Below the pieces are notes generated by a model. That model ran no database searches, had not been told where the DNA came from, and saw only the letters and a program-made list of their open reading frames with translations. Of a stretch of 64,000 bases of DNA, positions 9,080 through 17,286 are shown piece by piece. Position 1 is the stretch's first letter. Each line of letters begins with the position of its first letter. The position numbers and the translations under genes were made by a program. Origin of the DNA: Cystobacter ferrugineus (GTDB lineage: Bacteria > Myxococcota > Myxococcia > Myxococcales > Myxococcaceae); contig NZ_MPIN01000006.1 in assembly GCF_001887355.1 (NCBI RefSeq), forward strand, positions 62,001 to 126,000, in the 5' to 3' direction.

Positions 9080-9853
9080 CTATTCCGACGGGGGAAGCAC
9101 CCACTCGACCACGCCGGCGATTTCCGAGGGGGACAACCCGAACATGCGACGAAAGGTGTGGCTCAGATGGGCACTGTCGGTGAAGCCCGCCGCGTGCGCC
9201 GCGACGGTGAGCGGTGAACCCGCCCGCAGGAACCCGGCGGCACGGAGAAGTCTCAGCCATAGGATGTAGGGCCGGAGCGGGAGGCCCACCTCCGCGCTGA
9301 AGAGATGGGAGAGCCGGCTGGTGGAGAGCCCCACCCGGGCGGCGAGCGCCTCGAGGCGCACGTCGTCCTCGAGCATCCCTGGCAGGAGATGCAACAGCCG
9401 CTTCACCGCCGGATGGGTGGGCCGTGGACTCGTCGCGTTCACCCGGAGCGCGAGCGTCATCGCCCGCGTCAGGGCCTCGGCCTCGTGCCAGTGCCGTGGC
9501 AGCACATCCGGGACAATCGAGAGGAGACGCTCACCCGCCCGCTGCCAGTCGGCCACGGAGTCCCTGGCCAGACCGAGCGTCCGGAGGCCCCGCCCGGCGA
9601 GGTCATCGGGGGAGACGTGCAACAGCACCGCGGCGCTGGACGAGCCCACCACCGCGTGCCCCGCATCCGGCGGGATGACGGCCGCCCCGCACTCCCTGAT
9701 CTGCCGGCGGGAGTCACCCAGCGCGACCGGCTCTCCGAGCGAGAGCACCAACTGGAAGCTGTGGTGGGCATGCAGCCGCGTCTCGCCCAGGGGCCCCGCG
9801 TAGAGCAGTCGCCCGGGCCCGAAGAAGAGATGCCCCCTCCACCTGGAAGTCAT
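9080..9853 (-). CDS. AraC family transcriptional regulator
   Basis: A regulator of 257 residues. The N-terminal cupin-type sensor half contains ETRLHAHHSFQLVLSLGEP. The C-terminal AraC DNA-binding half has two helix-turn-helix units (LEALAARVGLSTSRLSHLF and LTVAAHAAGFTDSAHLSHTF) followed by FRRMFGLSPSE, the family signature. The start is uncertain. ATG 9853 has AAGGG about 10 bases upstream. ATG 9877 is also in frame but lies at the edge of the decayed 2OG-oxygenase sequence, so the native 5' end may have been altered by that rearrangement. The likely target is the downstream DUF3703 gene or its own promoter; this is inference. Confidence 0.85.
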   Translation of the reverse strand: MTSRWRGHLFFGPGRLLYAGPLGETRLHAHHSFQLVLSLGEPVALGDSRRQIRECGAAVIPPDAGHAVVGSSSAAVLLHVSPDDLAGRGLRTLGLARDSVADWQRAGERLLSIVPDVLPRHWHEAEALTRAMTLALRVNATSPRPTHPAVKRLLHLLPGMLEDDVRLEALAARVGLSTSRLSHLFSAEVGLPLRPYILWLRLLRAAGFLRAGSPLTVAAHAAGFTDSAHLSHTFRRMFGLSPSEIAGVVEWVLPPSE

Positions 9854-9875
9854 GGCCACGGTGCCCTTGTAGCTC

Positions 9876-10070
9876 ATTGCCCCGGCGGGTGTGGGTGAAC
9901 CCCGCGGGGAAGACGAGCATCCGGCCGGCTTTCGATTGAACCTGGAACTGGAACGCGAGGACGCGGTGCAAGGGTTCACAACGGGCGTCCTCGAGAGGGC
10001 TCTCCGAGTGCCAGTGCGATGTGCCTGGTGCGTACGTCGTCGATGCCAGCGATGACACCCGAGCCGCCTC
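9876..10070 (-). pseudogene. Composite remnant of a subtilisin gene joined to a 2OG-oxygenase gene
   Basis: Read on the minus strand, the right end (about 10022-10070) encodes [14 protein letters not shown], nearly matching [14 protein letters not shown] of the protease at 7180-8352. The rest (about 9876-10020) encodes HWHSE, ARCEPLHRVLAFQF and QSKAGRMLVFPAGFTHTRRG in one frame. These match the oxygenase at 6379-7086 with an internal loss of about 60 bases. The two pieces have the same order and strand as the intact pair, but their frames do not join. It is non-functional and is either the scar of a duplication or the remains of a lost paralogous pair. Confidence 0.85.
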
Positions 10071-10087
10071 CCCCCAGGCGGAGGTGC

Positions 10088-10122
10088 TTGACACCTTCCC
10101 GACAACTTTCGCGACACCTTCC
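10088..10122 (+). repeat. Paired GACACCTTCC motifs upstream of the kinase gene
   Basis: TTGACACCTTCC (10088-10099) and GACACCTTCC (10113-10122) lie in the intergenic region. They match the core of the dispersed element found at 41321-41380 and 59356-59413. Confidence 0.5.
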
Positions 10123-10230
10123 AGGTATTCCTGGGAGCACAGGGAGCCATTGAGCTCCGCGCCTCCTTCCGGGAGGGCTCCTCCGCTACACTCCAGCGGA
10201 GCCGTTCGTCATCGGGGCCGCACGTCCACC

Positions 10231-11403
10231 ATGAGTCTTCGCTCTCCCAGTGCCGAGAAGAACCCCGAGCCAAGAGAGCTCCCGCGGGACGAGGACATCA
10301 CGAATACGGTTCCCAGCGGCCATGCCGCACCCTTCTCATGGCGGCTCGCCGAGGGCGAGTTGATCGCGGGCCGCTACCGGATCCTGCGCTTCGTGGACGA
10401 GCGGGCCATGGGCGCGGTCTACGCGGTGGAAGACCTGTCGCTGCACGAGCGTGTGGCCCTCAAGGTGATCCGCCCGGGAGGGGCCTCCGCTCCGCAGATG
10501 CTCAAGCGCTTCAAACGCGAACTGCGTCTGGCGCGCCGCGTGACGCACCCCAACGTGTGCCGGGTGTTCGACCTGGGCGAGCACTCCATGGGAGCGGAAC
10601 ACGAGACGTCCGCGTTCACGTTCCTCACCATGGAGTTCCTGGAAGGAGAAACCCTCAAGGAGTTCGTGACGCGTCACGGGCGGATGTCTCCCGAGCGGCT
10701 GCTGCCCCTGGCCGAGCAGATGGCGGCGGCGCTCGATGCCGCGCATGCCGCGCAGGTCATCCACCGCGACTTCAAGAGCAGCAACGTGATGCTCGTGCCC
10801 GCGGCCTGTGGAGGCTCGCGCGCGGTGGTGACGGACTTCGGGCTGGCGTGCGGCAAGGGGCTCGACGACGACATCGCGACGCAGGAGGGCACCGTGATGG
10901 GGACCCTCGGCTACATGTCCCCCGAGCAGGTCGAAGGCCGGAGCCTGACACCCGCCTCCGATCTCTACTCCTTCGGGGTGGTGCTCTTCGAAATGGTGAC
11001 GGGCCAGATGCCCTTCCAGGGGAACACGCCCATGATCGTCGCCGTCAAGCGCCTCTTCGAGCCGCCGCCCTCGCCCCGCCACCTCGTTCCCGGGCTGTCC
11101 GCCGCCTGGGAGGCGGCCCTGCTGCGCGGACTGGCCCGTCAGCCCGATGAGCGCTTCACCACGGCCGGTGAGTTCGTCGAGGCCCTGCGCGAAGCCACCG
11201 CCTCTCGGGCCCCGAGCACCCGCTCGCCCTCCCCCACCCGGAGAAGCTCCCAGCCGTCGAGCCCCCAGCGGCGAGGACCTTCCCAGGCAGCGGCGCGGCG
11301 GCACGGCGCGTGGTGGCCGTGCTCGCCCCGCGCAACCTCTCCGGCCAGGCCTCTTCGGCGTGGCTCTCCACGGCCCTGGCGGAGATGCTGTCGGCGGAGC
11401 TGA
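10231..11403 (+). CDS. Serine/threonine protein kinase (N-terminal part of a frameshifted kinase-TPR gene)
   Basis: A Hanks-type kinase domain at about residues 49-315. Lys78 is in VALKVI, the catalytic loop is HRDFKSSN with Asp180, Asp202 is in TDFGLA, and GTLGYMSPEQVEG and SDLYSFGVVLFEMVTG follow. The glycine-rich loop (FVDERAMGAVY) is weak. After about residue 325 the frame turns into an Arg/Ser/Pro string and stops at 11403. From 11220 the +3 frame reads on smoothly as a proline-rich linker and then RRVVAVLAPRNLS of the TPR protein below. One missing base near 11205-11222 would join them into a single protein of the common myxobacterial kinase-TPR type. The start ATG 10231 precedes conserved sequence. 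Confidence 0.85.
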   Translation: MSLRSPSAEKNPEPRELPRDEDITNTVPSGHAAPFSWRLAEGELIAGRYRILRFVDERAMGAVYAVEDLSLHERVALKVIRPGGASAPQMLKRFKRELRLARRVTHPNVCRVFDLGEHSMGAEHETSAFTFLTMEFLEGETLKEFVTRHGRMSPERLLPLAEQMAAALDAAHAAQVIHRDFKSSNVMLVPAACGGSRAVVTDFGLACGKGLDDDIATQEGTVMGTLGYMSPEQVEGRSLTPASDLYSFGVVLFEMVTGQMPFQGNTPMIVAVKRLFEPPPSPRHLVPGLSAAWEAALLRGLARQPDERFTTAGEFVEALREATASRAPSTRSPSPTRRSSQPSSPQRRGPSQAAARRHGAWWPCSPRATSPARPLRRGSPRPWRRCCRRS

Positions 11404-13433
11404 CCGCGGGCAGCCAGGTGCGCCTGCTGTCGGGGGAGAGCGTGGACCGGATGTGCCGCGAGCTCTCCCTGCCCACGGTGGACAACCTGGCTCCGGATAC
11501 GCTCCAGCGCATCCGCGCCCACTCGGGCGTGGAGTTGGTGCTCACGGGCTCCTACCTCGTGTTGGGGGCAGCGGACTCCGCGGGGATCCGGCTCAACCTG
11601 CGCCTGCAGGAGACCGCCACGGGCGAGACGGCGGTGCTGCTGACCCAGACCGGGATGGAGCGCGAGCTGCTGTCCATCGTCCTGGGACTGGGGGCCCGGC
11701 TGCGCGAGCGGCTGGGAATCGGACCTCTGACGGACGAGCAGGTGCGCCGGGTGCGCGGCGCCATGCCCACCCATCCCGACGCCGCGCGCCTCTACGCCGA
11801 GGGGCTGCTCGCGCTGCGCAACCATGAAGCCCCGCTGGCCGTCGAGCGGCTCGAGCGCGTGGTGGCGCTGGAGCCGAACTTCGCCCCTGGCCACTCCGCG
11901 CTCGCCACCGCCTTCAAGCACTTCTTCCTCGAGACGCGCGCCCGGGCCTCCGCGCGCCGGGCCTTCGAGCTGTCCGAGGGCCTGCCGCGCGAGGAGCGGC
12001 TGCTGGTGGTGGCACGCCACCACGAGATGAATGCCGAGTGGGCCCTCGCCATCGAGGCCTACCGCACGCTCTTCGAGTTCTTCCCCGACAACGTGGAGTA
12101 CGGCACGGCGCTCGTCTGCGCACAGGCCTCCGCGGGCCTGACGCGCGAGGCGCTGGGCACCCTCGAGACGTTGCAGCGGCTGCCGGTGGGCGAGGATGCG
12201 CGCATCGACCTGGTGGCGGCCACGGCCACGGCCCAGGCGGGTGACTTCCAGGCCTCGCGGCGGCACGCCGAGCAGGCGGTGGCACGCGCACGCCGGGCCG
12301 GACAGGAACTCCTCGTCGCCTCCGCGCTCCTCGCCCAGTCCTTCGCCATGCGCAACCTCGGCGAGCATGTGCAGGCCCTCGCGCACCTGGAGGAATCCGT
12401 GCGGCTGTCCCTCGCCAAGGGGGACCGGGGCGGGGCGGCCCGAGGCATCATCGCGCGCTCCATCGTGCTCATCGACCTGGGGCGGATGCGCGATGCCCGG
12501 AACTCCTTCGCCACCGCGCTGCGCGTGGCCCGGGAGCTACAGAATCGCGTCATCGAGGCCGAGGCCCTGGGCAATGCCGCGTGGCTGAGCTGCAACCTGG
12601 GGGACCTCAAGGTGGCGCTCAAGCACACGCGCCGGGTGAAGGAGATGTTCCGCCGGATGGAGATGCGCGCCGAGGAGGCCGCCTACGACGTGCAGCTCGG
12701 GATGGTGCTGCGGCGGCGCGGCAACCTGGATGAGGCCCAGCGTCTGCTCGAGCAGGCGAGGCAGGTGCAGAACATCGTCTTCGGCGATGAGTACATGGAG
12801 GGGTGGGCGAGCTACGAGCTGGGCCTGCTCTACCTGGACCGGGGCGAGCTGACCCTGGCCCGGCGGTGGTTGGAACGGGCCCTGGAACTGCGCCGGGCGA
12901 AAGGCCTGCGGCTCTTCATCGCCGAGACGGAGCTGGCCCTCGCGGGGCTGGAGCTGGAGTCGCGGCGGCCCCTGGAGGCGCTGGCGCTCGCCGAGCGCGC
13001 CTGCGCGCTCTACGCGGAGCAGCGGCATCTGCCCATGCAGGGCAGGGCCCAGGCGGTGCGGGCCCAGGCCCTGCTGGCGGGTGGCGAGCTCCAGCAGGCC
13101 CGCGAGGCACTCTCCCAGGCCAGGGAGCTGACGGCGCACAACGAGCACGTGCTCGTCACGTCGGAGGTGGTGCTCACCGAGGCCCAGGTGGCACTGCGCA
13201 CGGGGACGTCCGAGGAGCGACAGGCCGCGGCCCGGCGACTCCATGCGCTGGGCCTCCAGGCGGCTCGGGGAGAGATGCTGGGCGTGCGGTTGGAGGCACG
13301 GCTGCTCCAGGCGGAGTTGGCTCTCCTGGGCGGAGAGACCGAGGCCACCGCGGAGCTGAGAAGCCTCGAGTCGGAGGCGGACCGGCTCGGCTACCGCGCC
13401 CTGGCACGCAAGGCGGGCGCGGTCCTCGGCTGA
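11310..13433 (+). CDS. TPR-repeat protein (C-terminal part of a frameshifted kinase-TPR gene)
   Basis: The frame starts at an internal GTG and runs 707 residues. The first 150 or so resemble the FlgO-like/adenylate-cyclase-associated region found after many myxobacterial kinases (VVAVLAPRNLS, VELVLTGSYLVLG). The rest is a tandem array of tetratricopeptide-like helical repeats (for example YAEGLLALRNHEAPLAVERL and ASYELGLLYLDRGELTLARR), a protein-interaction scaffold. It overlaps the kinase frame by 94 bases. There is no convincing ribosome site at 11310, so independent translation is doubtful. It is most likely the sensing and scaffolding half of the same kinase gene. Confidence 0.85.
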   Translation: MVAVLAPRNLSGQASSAWLSTALAEMLSAELTAGSQVRLLSGESVDRMCRELSLPTVDNLAPDTLQRIRAHSGVELVLTGSYLVLGAADSAGIRLNLRLQETATGETAVLLTQTGMERELLSIVLGLGARLRERLGIGPLTDEQVRRVRGAMPTHPDAARLYAEGLLALRNHEAPLAVERLERVVALEPNFAPGHSALATAFKHFFLETRARASARRAFELSEGLPREERLLVVARHHEMNAEWALAIEAYRTLFEFFPDNVEYGTALVCAQASAGLTREALGTLETLQRLPVGEDARIDLVAATATAQAGDFQASRRHAEQAVARARRAGQELLVASALLAQSFAMRNLGEHVQALAHLEESVRLSLAKGDRGGAARGIIARSIVLIDLGRMRDARNSFATALRVARELQNRVIEAEALGNAAWLSCNLGDLKVALKHTRRVKEMFRRMEMRAEEAAYDVQLGMVLRRRGNLDEAQRLLEQARQVQNIVFGDEYMEGWASYELGLLYLDRGELTLARRWLERALELRRAKGLRLFIAETELALAGLELESRRPLEALALAERACALYAEQRHLPMQGRAQAVRAQALLAGGELQQAREALSQARELTAHNEHVLVTSEVVLTEAQVALRTGTSEERQAAARRLHALGLQAARGEMLGVRLEARLLQAELALLGGETEATAELRSLESEADRLGYRALARKAGAVLG

Positions 13434-13477
13434 CGGCTCACACAGGAGGACGCGAACAGGCGCATTCGCGACGAGCC

Positions 13478-14296
13478 CTACGCACCTCGCTTCTTCACAT
13501 AGGCCGTGTACCCATTGCCCACCGCGGGCTGGATCATTCCCCACTTGGCCTCGAACCCGAACCCACCGAGGAAGGCATCGAATTCATCCACGGTCGGGAG
13601 GCCGTCGTAACGGTCCTTGAAGTTGTTCTCCAGGAAGATGAACTCCAGGTTCTCGAGGGCCTTGGTCGCGCCCTTGAGTGCATTCAGCTCGGACCCCTGG
13701 ATGTTCATGTACAACCCGTTGTAGCGGGCCGTACTCCCCGAGTCCTGTAGTTCCTGGAGCAGGCTGTCGAGGGTCCTGACGGGGACCTTCACGCAATCGA
13801 CGAGGGAGACGTCCTGCTTCGTATTCGATTGGTGGAGCGCCTCGTTGTTCGGCTTGTTCAGCGAGCTCAGCATGCTGTGGGACATGACGAAGAGGTCCGC
13901 CTCCCCGTCCTGATCGCTGATGGCACACTGGGCGAGTTGGATTTGCGTCTCGGTCTCGCAGGCGAGAAAGCGATCATACACCAGACTCAACGAGCTGGCC
14001 GCCCTGGCCATCACCGCGAGGTTCTTGAAGACCTCCGGCTGGGGCTCGATCATCAGCACGTTGCGGAAGCCGAGCATGAGCCACACCCACAGCAGGCCGC
14101 CATGGTGGGCACCCACGTACAACATGCCCTCCGGCTCGACCTTGTATCTGCGCAGCAACGTGCCGAAAACGAGGAGCCGGCGCATGGAATGGTCGTACCA
14201 CTCCGCCTGGCGCTTCTCCCCCCAGAGCTCAACGGACTTGCGCCACAGCGTGATGAGCTCGGGCGAGTGCTCGTGATAGATGTCTTTGTTTTTCAT
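13478..14296 (-). CDS. FkbM family methyltransferase
   Basis: A 272-residue SAM-dependent methyltransferase of the FkbM family. Motifs are MLYVGAHHGGLLWVW (SAM loop), LMIEPQPEVFKNL, VPVRTLDSLL and YNGLYMNIQGSELNALKGA near the C-terminal half. FkbM enzymes typically O-methylate hydroxyl or carboxyl groups of natural products or sugars. It is the last gene of the minus-strand peptide locus, 9 bases after the degenerate JmjC gene and facing the kinase-TPR gene convergently. In this setting it could methylate a hydroxyl introduced by one of the oxygenases or a Glu side chain of the peptide; this is inference. The ribosome site is weak, so coupling to the upstream gene is likely. Confidence 0.85.
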   Translation of the reverse strand: MKNKDIYHEHSPELITLWRKSVELWGEKRQAEWYDHSMRRLLVFGTLLRRYKVEPEGMLYVGAHHGGLLWVWLMLGFRNVLMIEPQPEVFKNLAVMARAASSLSLVYDRFLACETETQIQLAQCAISDQDGEADLFVMSHSMLSSLNKPNNEALHQSNTKQDVSLVDCVKVPVRTLDSLLQELQDSGSTARYNGLYMNIQGSELNALKGATKALENLEFIFLENNFKDRYDGLPTVDEFDAFLGGFGFEAKWGMIQPAVGNGYTAYVKKRGA

Positions 14297-14305
14297 GGAG
14301 GCAGC

Positions 14306-15532
14306 TCAACCTGGGGTGGGCGCCGAGCCCGGAGGAGTGACGAAGGTCAGGACGCCCATGGAAATGAGCTGCCTGGTCAGGGCGATGCGCTCCTGATCCG
14401 TGTACCAGCCAGGGATGTCCTTGACCTTGAACTGACGGGTCTCGCTGATGAAGTCCAGTGCCAGATAGACCTTTTCCGGAGCCTGGTAATAGTAGCCCGG
14501 GAAGATGAGCTCCACCACGCCATCGTAGAGCTGCACCCGCCCCTCGACGCCCGGCCTTCGGATGACCTCCGTCTCCAGACCGACCGAGTCCACATGGCGG
14601 AGCAGATCGAAATGCCCATCGGACAGGATGGGCAGCCGGCGGCTGTGCTCACTCGCGAGCAGGTGGTTCGCCTCCTTCCACGACGGACTGTCGAACGCCT
14701 GCGCCACCAGCTCCCGGAAACGCGACTCCATCTGCCCCCGGCCGGACACACTCAGGGGGCCACCGAACCCGAGCGCCCGGCGCAACTCGACGTTCTTGCC
14801 ACTGGCGACCGCCACCGTCCTGGCCAGCAGATCGGCCCAGGTCACCCGCTGGATGGTCAGGACCAGATGCAAGGCGTGTCCATCCCCGGTTTCGACCATG
14901 GGCAACGCCGCCGCCCCCGAAGCGCCCGTGCCCGGGGCATTCCCGTACGGGAGGTACAGGGTGTCTCCCGGGCGCAGGGAGACGGCTCCGGCGTGCTCCT
15001 GGTTCTCCGGGGACGTGCCCTCCTGAGCGCTCGCCAGGGGCTGGAACCGGCCAGCGGGGAGGTGCCACGTGGCCGCGCCCTCGAGCTGGAGGACGATCAG
15101 ACTGCGGCTGTCGGCGAAGATGCCCGCGTTGCGAGACCTGGGGGGAGTCGCCACCAGCTCGGCGGTGACGGAGAAGCCCGACTCCCGGGCAACCGCGCTG
15201 ACGAGCTGGGTGATGGGCTTCCAGCGCACCTGCATGTCCCGAAGGCAGATGCTCTTGCCGCTGGCGAACTCCTTGTAGAACTCGCTGAGGGTCGTCTTGG
15301 TGGGCCGCCTCAGCCGGGGGGTGATGACTCGCTCCCCCTCGAACATGAAGAGGCCGAGGTTGGTGAACGACACGTTGATGAGCCGGTCGAGCTGCTCGAC
15401 GGAGAACAACGAGCCGAAGTACCCGGGCGTGCCCCGGGAGATGTGGAGGGCCTTCTTTTCCCAGTACAGCGAGGCGAACCGCTCCACCGGCGTGGGCGAG
15501 ATGACCGACTGGAAGTCTTCGCAAGGGCTCAT
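14306..15532 (-). CDS. JmjC/cupin_4-type protein with lost metal ligands
   Basis: A 408-residue paralogue of the next gene upstream. Both open with PVE-F-WEKK-LHISR and share LQLEG-W and a similar C-terminal region ending in a DIPG box. Where the paralogue has HWDDHD, this protein has FADSRS (residues 139-144). The first His ligand becomes Phe139, while Asp141 is kept. In place of the distal His of YFPRGVIHEP it has YLPYGNAPGT, so that His becomes Pro200. Two of three iron ligands are therefore missing, and the protein is unlikely to be an active oxygenase. It may be a partner or peptide-binding subunit for the intact paralogue. It lies 30 bases downstream of that gene. Confidence 0.82.
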   Translation of the reverse strand: MSPCEDFQSVISPTPVERFASLYWEKKALHISRGTPGYFGSLFSVEQLDRLINVSFTNLGLFMFEGERVITPRLRRPTKTTLSEFYKEFASGKSICLRDMQVRWKPITQLVSAVARESGFSVTAELVATPPRSRNAGIFADSRSLIVLQLEGAATWHLPAGRFQPLASAQEGTSPENQEHAGAVSLRPGDTLYLPYGNAPGTGASGAAALPMVETGDGHALHLVLTIQRVTWADLLARTVAVASGKNVELRRALGFGGPLSVSGRGQMESRFRELVAQAFDSPSWKEANHLLASEHSRRLPILSDGHFDLLRHVDSVGLETEVIRRPGVEGRVQLYDGVVELIFPGYYYQAPEKVYLALDFISETRQFKVKDIPGWYTDQERIALTRQLISMGVLTFVTPPGSAPTPG

Positions 15533-15562
15533 GGATTTATTCCGCGATGAGGGGAAATGCCG

Positions 15563-16765
15563 TCAGCGGGCATTCCGCGGGTCGGCCACTTTCAAGAAAC
15601 CCACCTGGATGAGCTCGCGAACCAGGTCGAGCCGCTCTCGCTCGGAGGCCTGTCCAGGAATGTCCCTGACGCAGAACCCGTCCTGCCGGGTCATGAAATG
15701 CAGAGCGGGAGCAAGCGCGGCGGACGCGGTGTAGGTTCCTCCGGGGTAGTGGAGCTTCACACCGGCTCCCTGGGGCAGGACCACACCGACCATGCTCTTG
15801 CGCTTCTCGAGCCGCGTCTCCAGGTCCACCTTCGCGACGTCATCCAATCGCCCGAAGTGTCCATCCGCCAGGGGAGCTATCCTCCCGAGCACCCTGGCCG
15901 CGAGCCGGGAGCGCGACTCCTCGAAGCGCGCCTCCTGAATGACCCGTGCCGCCATTTCCGCGGCCCGGGGCTGGAGCGCCTCGCCGGCGGCCGCGTTCTT
16001 GGAGAAGCCGAACGGCAAGCCCTCCTGGAGCAGGGGCTCCTTCTCGGCCAACTCGTGGATCGACTCGGTGACGAGGTGCTCCCAGGCATCCGGGTACAGC
16101 CCGTAGGTCAGATGCAGGGAGGAGCACGTCCGGGTCCGCGGCTCGTGAATGACCCCCCTGGGGAAGTACAACAGGTCTCCCGCCTTCAAATCGATGATCT
16201 GGGACGCCTGTCCCAAGGTGGGGTGCTGCCGCTGGTAATCATTGCGATCCTGGCTGTACCGGGGGAGCGTGGGACCCGTGTCGTACAAGCGCCACTCCTT
16301 CTCCCCCTCGAGCTGGAGGGCGAAGATGTCGTGGTCATCCCAGTGCGACGAGAACCCTTGCGAGTTCTCCGGAGTCGCGTACATGTGCGTGCTGATGAAG
16401 CAGCCGAAGGCGAGCGCGAGCTCGTTCGCGATCTCTCCGATGGGCTCCCAGAAGAGATGGATGTTCCGGACGACGGGCGTATACCCCGTGCGGTACAGCT
16501 CGTAGAACTGATAGAGCGTCGTCTTGGATTCACCCTCGACGCGGGGGTAGATAACCTTGCCTTCCTTCGCCGAGCGCACCTCGTCATTGGTGAGCGTATG
16601 CCCGAGGAAGGCGTCCAGATCCCGAAGGGTGAAGAGGCGCTTGTAATAGTCAGGCTGGTTCCTGCTGATGTGCAGGACCTTCTTCTCCCAATACTCGTTG
16701 AGGAAGACCTCGACGGGCATCGGGTGGAGGATGTACTCGAGCGCGGACAGGTCTGGCACTTTCAC
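15563..16765 (-). CDS. JmjC/cupin_4 oxygenase (ribosomal-oxygenase-like)
   Basis: A 400-residue 2OG-Fe(II) oxygenase of the JmjC cupin_4 family, which includes the ribosomal protein hydroxylases YcfD/RoxA, MINA53 and NO66. The iron ligands are all present: His141 and Asp143 in SHWDDHDIFALQLEGEKEW and the distal His207 in YFPRGVIHEP. A winged-helix-like C-terminal region follows, ending VRDIPGQASERERLDLV. I chose GTG 16765 because GGGAG lies 7 bases upstream and the N-terminus then aligns with the paralogue downstream. It follows the peptide gene by 234 bases, which contain a strong hairpin. The family acts on peptide side chains, so the small peptide 17000-17203 is the natural candidate substrate. 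Confidence 0.85.
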   Translation of the reverse strand: MKVPDLSALEYILHPMPVEVFLNEYWEKKVLHISRNQPDYYKRLFTLRDLDAFLGHTLTNDEVRSAKEGKVIYPRVEGESKTTLYQFYELYRTGYTPVVRNIHLFWEPIGEIANELALAFGCFISTHMYATPENSQGFSSHWDDHDIFALQLEGEKEWRLYDTGPTLPRYSQDRNDYQRQHPTLGQASQIIDLKAGDLLYFPRGVIHEPRTRTCSSLHLTYGLYPDAWEHLVTESIHELAEKEPLLQEGLPFGFSKNAAAGEALQPRAAEMAARVIQEARFEESRSRLAARVLGRIAPLADGHFGRLDDVAKVDLETRLEKRKSMVGVVLPQGAGVKLHYPGGTYTASAALAPALHFMTRQDGFCVRDIPGQASERERLDLVRELIQVGFLKVADPRNAR

Positions 16766-16868
16766 ATCTGCTCCCGGTGGACTGGCGGTCGCGTGCAATG
16801 GAGGGCTCCTGACGGAAGGAGAGTGGCCGGCAATGCCATGACAAATACCCGACTCGGCGGGAAGACCA

Positions 16869-16903
16869 GTCCGATCCCCATCCAGCGAGGACGGGGATCG
16901 GAC
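16869..16903 (-). terminator. Strong hairpin between peptide gene and JmjC gene
   Basis: Perfect 11-bp stem GTCCGATCCCC/GGGGATCGGAC with a 13-nt loop in the 234-base gap. On the transcribed strand it is followed by a short pyrimidine stretch, not a clean U-run. It may act as a partial terminator or RNA-stability hairpin that keeps the peptide mRNA more abundant than the enzyme genes downstream, an arrangement common in peptide natural-product operons. Termination is inference. Confidence 0.55.
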
Positions 16904-16999
16904 CAGCCCATGGTTCCTACCCGCGTTCATCCGACGGGAAGCGGACGGCCTTTCCCCTCAGCGGGAACGAAGGAAGGTCCCAAAAAGACCACTGGCCTC

Positions 17000-17203
17000 T
17001 CAGGCAATGGTCTCCTCGGCGGCCACCTCTTCGGCCGCAGCGGCGGCGCCACCGGCGACCGCGGACAGGTCGCTCTCGGAGAGCTCCACCGCGAGCTGCG
17101 CGGCGACGGCCTGCTCGAGGGACATGCCCTTGGCGCTCGCGAACGCCTCGGCCTTGGCGCGGGTATCGCTCGACATGTTCTGGATGATGGTCTTGACGTT
17201 CAT
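17000..17203 (-). CDS. Putative RiPP/secreted peptide precursor with double-glycine leader
   Basis: A 67-residue small protein. Residues 1-52 look like a double-glycine leader: a helical N-terminal part (MNVKTIIQNMSSDTRAKAEA), then MSLEQAVAAQLAVELSESDL and the cleavage motif SAVAGG (GG at 51-52). The remaining 15 residues, AAAAAEEVAAEETIA, would be the exported core. They are only Ala, Glu, Val, Thr and Ile, with no Cys, Ser, aromatic or basic residue. Neighbouring genes encode a C39-peptidase ABC exporter that cuts such leaders and several peptide-type oxygenases. I use ATG 17203; the frame stays open to 17275, but that part is Cys/Arg-rich and unlike a leader. It resembles no named precursor family that I can identify with certainty. 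Confidence 0.72.
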   Translation of the reverse strand: MNVKTIIQNMSSDTRAKAEAFASAKGMSLEQAVAAQLAVELSESDLSAVAGGAAAAAEEVAAEETIA

Positions 17204-17286
17204 CTTCGACTCACTTTCAGTGTGGAGTGGGGGGCTGCTACCCCGCGTGCGAATACAAACGCGGCATTTCGACACAGGACAGCAGT

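Noticed and set aside
16766-16930. Extension of the JmjC gene to 16930
   Set aside because: The extra N-terminus is low-complexity and covers the intergenic hairpin. GTG 16765 has a ribosome site and aligns with the paralogue.
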